Positions 59,121-64,000 of a stretch of DNA of 64,000 bases are shown one piece after another. Both the position numbers and the translations under genes were made by a program. This DNA comes from Candidatus Bathyarchaeota archaeon (GTDB lineage Archaea > Thermoproteota > Bathyarchaeia > Bathyarchaeales > Bathycorpusculaceae), in contig JALHSQ010000127.1 in NCBI GenBank assembly GCA_022865885.1, forward strand, positions 62,001 through 126,000. The letters run 5' to 3'. Each line of letters starts with the position of its first letter. The first letter of the stretch is position 1. The notes under the pieces are model-generated. The model did no database searches. It was not told the DNA's origin and saw nothing but the letters and a program-made list of their open reading frames with translations.

Positions 59121-60566
59121 CTATTCCACATGCACTCTAAACAAGTCTACATCTTCTCGCATTTGGGGCGTTGCTTCCAGAAAGTCTCTTACTGAACGCT
59201 CAAGATCCTTGGACTGCGTTACATATCTTCCGACTATAATTATGTCTGCTCCCTTTTGTAGCGCTTCCTTCGCTGTTTCTGGGACTATACCTCCTGCTAC
59301 AGCGATAAGGAACTTCTTGTCTTTGAAAGTCTGTCTTATTTCTTGTATTAAGTCGAGACCGAGTGTTTTTCCTGTTTCTTGATCTATTCCTCTGTGCAAG
59401 ATTACAATGTCTGGGAATTCCTTGATCGATTTGAGTTTTTTGAGTGGGTCTTCTACGTTTAGCATGTCTACTGCCGCATATATTCCTAGTCTCTTTGCTT
59501 CATGGACAAAGGAGTCAAGCGTTTCAGCAGGTGCCAATCCGGCAGCTACTACCGCATCGGCAGTCTCGTCATAAGCTATGTCCACTTCAACTTTTCCGAC
59601 ATCCAGTGTTTTTAGATCTGCAACGACGAATATGTCCTTGGCCACTTGTCTTAAGTCGTTTATCACTCTTGCTCCGTATCTCTTGATGAGTGGGGTTCCG
59701 ACTTCCAATATTATCCTGTCACTTCCTGGTAGCTGTTCTATGATCTTCTTTGATCTCTCCAGATCCGGCGCGTCAAGCGAGATCTGCAGATACGGTGGTC
59801 TCCACAATCGCGGGACTTTGAAGCCCATTATTGGGTGTTTGGCTCTATCCTTGTCGTAGAATATCTTTTCAAGTGTGGGGTATTTTGTTAATGCTCTCTT
59901 TAGTGCTAGTTTGGTTGCGCTGTAGTTGTAGTGGTATATTTTGCGGAAGTCGCTTGCTTGTGGATGGATGAAGACACTGCATACTATGACCCAATCATCC
60001 GCTTTGTCCCTTGGGATTATGTCTTCTTCAATGGCGTCAGCGACGGCTTTTGCGACTGCAGCTTGAGCGGGTCCAAAGATCTTGCCAACGTCTTCGAAAT
60101 TCTTTATAGTAACCTTTGGCACGATGAGTGTGTGCGGTTTTGGTGGAAGGTTTGGTCTTATGACTGCTAACAGTGGAGTGTGCCCGACGGAAAGACTGGT
60201 CATGCCGGCGGCGAAAGCCTCTCCTACGGGACCGCTCTTGTCACCTATTAGCAGATCAATATGTGCCACTTCGTTGCCTTCTCCGACGAGTGCTTCGCCG
60301 ATTAAGTATGTTTTTCGGGGTAATTCGACAGTCTCTTCATTGTATGTTGTCGGTATGCTTCCTGTTATCTCCTTGAAGTCGACATTGAACTCTTTGAGCC
60401 ACGTGTGGAGTGTGTCTCTGTGTATGTTCATGACTTCTGCTGTTGCTGACACTGTCGGTCTGTTTCTTGGCACTCTCGGAATTTCAATAGCTCTCTTCGC
60501 GGCTTCCGATATCATCGTGACGAACTCTTCTCTTGTCTCAGGCTTCTTTGCGACATTTTCCGACAT
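59121..60566 (-). CDS. Fae-Hps fusion: formaldehyde-activating enzyme and 3-hexulose-6-phosphate synthase
   Basis: 481 residues in three parts. Residues 1-75 are an extra N-terminal region with a possible helix-turn-helix at about 37-65 (RPTVSATAEVMNIHRDTLHT). Residues about 86-250 are Fae, with the active histidine (His102) in GEGNEVAHIDLLIG. Residues about 262-470 are Hps with the DxKxxD motif in VVADLKTLDVG and IVILHRGIDQETG. Fae joins formaldehyde to tetrahydromethanopterin, and Hps makes or splits hexulose-6-phosphate, supplying pentoses or fixing formaldehyde. A TATA motif (TCTTATATACATG in the minus sense) lies near 60600. Confidence 0.93.
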   Translation of the reverse strand: MSENVAKKPETREEFVTMISEAAKRAIEIPRVPRNRPTVSATAEVMNIHRDTLHTWLKEFNVDFKEITGSIPTTYNEETVELPRKTYLIGEALVGEGNEVAHIDLLIGDKSGPVGEAFAAGMTSLSVGHTPLLAVIRPNLPPKPHTLIVPKVTIKNFEDVGKIFGPAQAAVAKAVADAIEEDIIPRDKADDWVIVCSVFIHPQASDFRKIYHYNYSATKLALKRALTKYPTLEKIFYDKDRAKHPIMGFKVPRLWRPPYLQISLDAPDLERSKKIIEQLPGSDRIILEVGTPLIKRYGARVINDLRQVAKDIFVVADLKTLDVGKVEVDIAYDETADAVVAAGLAPAETLDSFVHEAKRLGIYAAVDMLNVEDPLKKLKSIKEFPDIVILHRGIDQETGKTLGLDLIQEIRQTFKDKKFLIAVAGGIVPETAKEALQKGADIIIVGRYVTQSKDLERSVRDFLEATPQMREDVDLFRVHVE

Positions 60567-60691
60567 TTTTCTTCACGATTAGATATTTGATTATGGCTCA
60601 TGTATATAAGATTGTCGGAATTGGTTCGAGCATGGCCACGTGTGAATCTCTGTTTTGCATCGCATTGTCGGATAAGAGCCATGATTCCGGA

Positions 60692-60735
60692 TCCGCGCCG
60701 CAGTTGCTTGTAGAACTCCTGTGCGGCGTGTCGGA
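60692..60735. other. Structured hairpin, possible small RNA or terminator
   Basis: TCCG and CGCCGCA at 60692-60702 pair with TGCGGCG and CGGA at 60722-60735; an inner GTT/AAC helix sits inside. A seven-base GC-rich perfect stem is strong for an AT-rich intergenic region between two divergent genes. No T-run follows directly on either strand. Identity unknown. Confidence 0.35.
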
Positions 60736-60854
60736 CTCTGTGGGGTGTGATCTGTGTAAAGATTTATTTGGGGGTTTTGATGCGTTAGTGTTGTCATCAA
60801 TAAGCCTATATACTTGATTGTGATTGGCATGAACTCTATTTGGATGTGGTTTTG

Positions 60855-61034
60855 ATGCCTTGGAGAGACCTTGTGTGTCTGGTTACCGTAATTGTTGGGG
60901 CTGTTGTGTTCCTGTATGGTAGCAATTACTATGATGCAACTTTTGGTTGGAGTGGCGTCTCTCTGGTGGTTGCAGGTCTCGTTGCAGAGATAATCTTGGG
61001 CGTATACGGGACCTTAAGAAAAAGGGGAAGTTGA
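60855..61034 (+). CDS. Small two-helix membrane protein
   Basis: 59 residues from ATG 60855 (a TTG at 60840 would extend it). Two transmembrane helices: VCLVTVIVGAVVFLYGSNYY and VSLVVAGLVAEIILGVYGTL. It starts after a GGATGTGG sequence and ends with a basic tail RKRGS. Its stop abuts the carboxypeptidase stop on the other strand. Function unknown. Confidence 0.5.
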   Translation: MPWRDLVCLVTVIVGAVVFLYGSNYYDATFGWSGVSLVVAGLVAEIILGVYGTLRKRGS

Positions 61035-62570
61035 TTAGAAACCGTAGAGTTTCGAGTATTTTGTTTCCAAGTAGTCTAAGTACGGCTTTACGGTGATTTC
61101 TTTCCCGGTTATTTTCTTGATGAGTGCTGGTGGGTCGTATAGGTTTCCTTGTTGGTGGACATTCTTCGACATCCACTGCCTTATGTTTTTGAAGTTGCCT
61201 TTTTCGAGTTGTGTTCTCCAGCTTGGTAGGTCTTTCTGCATTGCAGCTAGTAGCTGGCCACTGTAAATGTTGCCTAGAGCATAGCTTGGGAAATAGCCAT
61301 AGTATCCGCTGGCCCAGTGTGTATCTTGCATTACGCCCTCGGAGTCATTCTCAATTTTCATTCCTAGATAATCCTTGTAGCATTGGTTCCATATTTCAGG
61401 CAGTTCCTTCACCGTTATTTTGTCAGCGAACAGATCGCGTTCAATGTTGAACCTTATGATTATATGCACTCCATACGTGACCTCATCTGCTTCGACGCGG
61501 ATTTTTGAGGGCTTGACTTGATTGATGGCATGGACGAACTTGTCTAGGTTTAGATTTGAAAGGGTCGACCCTGCAATCCCCTTTAGTTTTGGTAGGAAGT
61601 ATGCCCAAAACTCGTGTGATCTCCCAATTATGTTTTCAACAGTACGCGATTGTGATTCGTGGAAGCCCGAGGAACAGCCTGTTCCTACTGGTTGATACAT
61701 CCACTCTGGCTTCAAGTTTTGTTCGTACAGGGCGTGTCCAGCTTCGTGTAATACTGAGAATACTGAGGACGCAAACAAGTCTTCGTAGTAATGTGTCGTT
61801 ATCCGTACGTCGTCATAATAGCCATTCGTGAATGGGTGTTCAGTTTCATCGATTCTTCCTCCGGAATTCTTCGAGGTAACATCGTATTCTACAGCTTCGG
61901 CAAGAGCAATGGCGATTTTGCGTTGCACGTCTAAGGGAACTTTGTGTTTAAGTACGCTCACGTCTGGTTGTCTTGGAGCAGCTTCGCATTTTCTCAATAC
62001 TGAAACGAGTCCTGCTCTCAATTCATTGAAGACTCTCGTGATTTCTTCGGAGGTCATTTTTGGCTCAAAAAAGTCTATCGCGGCATCGTAGGGTGTTTTT
62101 GTCTTCTTGACTTTCATCAGGATTTCTGCTGCTTTCTTCTGCAATTCTACAAGTTTTTCGAGTTCGGGTTTGAACATAAGGAACTTCTTTGCCGCTTTAG
62201 CTTTTTTCCAGATATCCACTGCTATAGCGCGCTGTTTCGCAATCTCTACAACGAGTTCCTCAGGAAGCTTTGTCTGTTCGTCATAATTTTTCCTTATCAG
62301 GTAGACGTTTCGTTTCTGAACGGTATCTAGACTGTCATAATCCGCGTGATGTTCGATACTCTTCAATAAGGTTTCTATTTGGGGGTCAGTGGTCATTTTA
62401 TGGTCGATCTGGCTGAGTAGGGCGAGTTGTTGGCTTCTTAATCCGATGGCCTTTGGCGGCATCATCGTTTCCATGTCCCTTTGGATGATTGCTTGGGCTG
62501 AGTTGAGAATGACTATCTCTTTGACTTTTTCCATTAGTTTCTTGTAGGTGGATAGCAAGTTTTCTGTCAT
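61035..62570 (-). CDS. M32-family metallocarboxypeptidase (carboxypeptidase Taq)
   Basis: Removes C-terminal residues from peptides. 511 residues with the zinc site HEAGHALYEQ near residue 270, the third ligand in GFHESQSRTVENIIGRS, and the substrate-binding DTHWASGYYGYFPSYALGNI near residue 415. The helical N-terminus begins with YKKLMEKVKEIVILNSAQAI. It acts in the cytosol; no signal peptide is seen. A 325-base non-coding stretch lies upstream. Confidence 0.95.
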   Translation of the reverse strand: MTENLLSTYKKLMEKVKEIVILNSAQAIIQRDMETMMPPKAIGLRSQQLALLSQIDHKMTTDPQIETLLKSIEHHADYDSLDTVQKRNVYLIRKNYDEQTKLPEELVVEIAKQRAIAVDIWKKAKAAKKFLMFKPELEKLVELQKKAAEILMKVKKTKTPYDAAIDFFEPKMTSEEITRVFNELRAGLVSVLRKCEAAPRQPDVSVLKHKVPLDVQRKIAIALAEAVEYDVTSKNSGGRIDETEHPFTNGYYDDVRITTHYYEDLFASSVFSVLHEAGHALYEQNLKPEWMYQPVGTGCSSGFHESQSRTVENIIGRSHEFWAYFLPKLKGIAGSTLSNLNLDKFVHAINQVKPSKIRVEADEVTYGVHIIIRFNIERDLFADKITVKELPEIWNQCYKDYLGMKIENDSEGVMQDTHWASGYYGYFPSYALGNIYSGQLLAAMQKDLPSWRTQLEKGNFKNIRQWMSKNVHQQGNLYDPPALIKKITGKEITVKPYLDYLETKYSKLYGF

Positions 62571-62895
62571 TTTTCATCGTCTCAGGTTTGAAGAATAATT
62601 CGATAGAACCGCATGTATATGAGTTTTGTGTTGTTGCATCCGTTCGTTAAGCTGTATGTATGGTCTCTGGTGAGTATATTCAAGCAGGTTAAAATCATTG
62701 ATAAGACGATCATGATTAGTATCGATTCGGGAATCGGTCTATTGATCTTGAGACCCTGCTGGCCCTATTCGGTTGAGCTGGTGAGCATTGATGAACTTGT
62801 TCGATCTTGAGAAAACGAGTCAAGGAACTGGTTCAATAGAAAGCTTGCGTGCCATAAGTCACGGCAAGATGAAATTTAATCATAGTTTAATTTGT
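62571..62895. other. Intergenic stretch, nothing firm recognised
   Basis: 325 bases containing a plus-strand frame of 65 codons (62613-62810) without a convincing ribosome-binding site or family. I see no RNA. Confidence 0.35.
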
Positions 62896-63865
62896 CTATC
62901 GCACTAAGAGTACGGAGCGGTCTGTGTAATGTATTACATGGTCGCTAACGCTGCCCAATAGGAATCGGCTTATGGTGCTATGCCCCTTGTTTCCGATGAC
63001 GATGAGATCATAGTCTCCATTTTTTGCTGTTTGAATGATCACTTTTGCTGGGTCGCCTGATTCGAGTTTTTGGTCAAGCTTCGCTTCTTTGGCTAGATCG
63101 GCTGCTCTTGCCAGAATATTGGTTCCTATTCCTCTAGCTATTTCTGGCTTCAACTTGTGTATACTTGACTCTTGAACATAGAGCAAGGTGATCTTGGCAT
63201 TTGTTTTCTTAGCTACTGTGGCTGCGCTCCTTAGTGCTCTTTCCGCGCTTTCTGAACCATCAACTGGAACTAGGATCTTTCTTATTCGTCTTCTTTCTCT
63301 AGCGATCAGGACTGGGGTATGTGCGTGACGTGATACTTTCACAGCTATGCTTCCTAGGTGTGGTTCGTCTTCTTCATGTCCACTGTATCCCAAGACAATC
63401 AGATCGTAGTTTCCTCTTTGTGCCTCCTGTATGATTGTCTCAGCTGGATCGGGATTTTCGATTATTTTCTGGTATGCAGGAACGTGTTGTTCTTTGAAGA
63501 AGGCAAGTGTTTCTGCAACTGCTTGTTTCCCTTTTTTGGTGGTACCAATCGCTGATCTCACCAGAGACTTCCTTAGGTGAGGAGGCTGCTGGAGTCTTGG
63601 GAGCATGAACCGCAGTTGGAGGTGACCCGACGGCTGCCCCCACAGGAACATACTCCGGCTCTTTTGGAATATATTGTTGAATGTGCGGTTTCATGAGTTC
63701 ATGGGCGACGACATGAATTACAGTGACTCTTGATTCAAACTTCTTTGCCAACAAGGCTACCAATTCTTGGGCGATCACTGAGGGCACCGAGCCATCTACA
63801 GGAACCAAAATTCTCTTGAAAACACCTTCACCTTGCATAGTCTTAGAACCTAGTTTCTGTTTCAT
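62896..63865 (-). pseudogene. Tandem universal stress protein, frameshifted
   Basis: Two overlapping frames are the halves of one two-domain UspA protein of about 320 residues. The first (from ATG 63865) begins FKRILVPVDGSVPSVIAQEL and ends in unrelated sequence. The second continues from KGKQAVAETLAFFKEQHVP, with YDLIVLGYSGHEEDEPHLGS as the ATP-binding end of domain 1 and RKILVPVDGSESAERAL plus YDLIVIGNKGHSTISRFLLG as domain 2. The shift can be explained by one extra base in a six-T run at 63532-63537 (A6 in the mRNA). It is a probable sequencing or assembly indel or a real mutation. Confidence 0.82.
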
Positions 63866-63915
63866 TTCGATTCCTTATTGAGTATTCGCACAAAACTGCC
63901 ACTATAGCAAAAAAG

Positions 63916-64000
63916 CTACTTGGTGATTCCAGACTCCCTAGCAGCTTTGTCATCATCCGCAAGATGAACACAAACAGTAGCGCTCGGGTCAGGATCGGAA
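63916..64000 (-). CDS. C-terminal end of an unidentified protein
   Basis: The last 27 residues of a frame entering from beyond the window, ending at TAG 63916 (VCVHLADDDKAARESGITK is the tail). Family not recognised from so little. The bases after its stop form TAGC-T6-GCTA, a short hairpin with a T run that could terminate its transcript. Confidence 0.4.
   Translation of the reverse strand, partial: SDPDPSATVCVHLADDDKAARESGITK

Noticed and set aside
62613-62810. 65-codon plus-strand frame
   Set aside because: No ribosome-binding site, no recognisable family, and composition not clearly coding. Kept only as a note in the intergenic entry.
1-64000. CRISPR arrays, insertion sequences, attachment sites
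   Set aside because: No regularly spaced repeats, transposase frames with inverted repeats, or integrase genes were seen.

Overview
This window is archaeal chromosome. The evidence is a set of archaeal-type genes: both PolD subunits, Orc1/Cdc6, SRP54, aIF2-gamma, aIF5A, Nob1, Alba, geranylgeranylglyceryl phosphate synthase, Pus10, RpoE'/Spt4, RpoF and the ribosomal proteins L10e, L21e, S6e, S24e and S27ae. PolD together with an Elf1-like zinc protein, an intron-bearing tRNA-Ser, a Fae-Hps fusion and a VorB/KorA-type oxidoreductase fits a TACK lineage that keeps PolD. My best guess is Bathyarchaeia, but that is inference. No CRISPR array, insertion sequence or prophage was seen.

Layout. 0-2 kb: L10e followed by the start of phosphoenolpyruvate synthase, then a 0.9-kb stretch with a decayed reading frame. 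2-14 kb: RNA-processing and translation genes, including the conserved cluster SRP54-Pus10-L21e-RpoF-DUF655-KsgA-HemK-like, then PAC2, Hsp20, aIF5A and NAD kinase-Nob1. 14-19 kb: a class III aminotransferase, Alba and a four-subunit 2-oxoacid:ferredoxin oxidoreductase operon. 19-31 kb: a DUF2070 membrane protein, Sec61-beta, serine hydroxymethyltransferase, the PolD large subunit, GGGP synthase, Elf1, and a NadE-nitrilase pair.

31.7-37.5 kb is the most interesting part. An 800-base non-coding region lies upstream of orc1/cdc6 and carries three origin-recognition-box-like elements around an AT-rich core. This is a very probable replication origin. It is flanked by orc1/cdc6 and the PolD small subunit on one side. 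On the other side are three uncharacterised genes: a winged-helix protein, a membrane-anchored coiled-coil winged-helix protein, and a small helical protein. Clusters of TTCACA, TGTGACG and AATCACA repeats lie between these genes. The set could be an origin-linked control or membrane-tethering module.

37-48 kb: a PhoU-like regulator, a bactofilin-like beta-helix protein, small regulators, a frameshifted AlkZ-like gene, tRNA-Ser(CGA) with an intron, S-adenosylhomocysteinase, a kinase-like protein, GIY-YIG and APS-kinase-like proteins, and a PyrE with an altered PRPP loop. 48-56 kb: the L3-L4-L23-L2-S19 block meets head-on the S6e-aIF2gamma-PIN-RpoE'-Spt4-dephospho-CoA kinase-S24e-S27ae operon. 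In that operon rpoE' and spt4 lack standard start codons where their family N-termini begin. 56-64 kb: small membrane proteins, an MFS transporter, a Fae-Hps fusion with an extra N-terminal helix-turn-helix-like segment, an M32 carboxypeptidase, a frameshifted tandem universal stress protein and the tail of one more gene.
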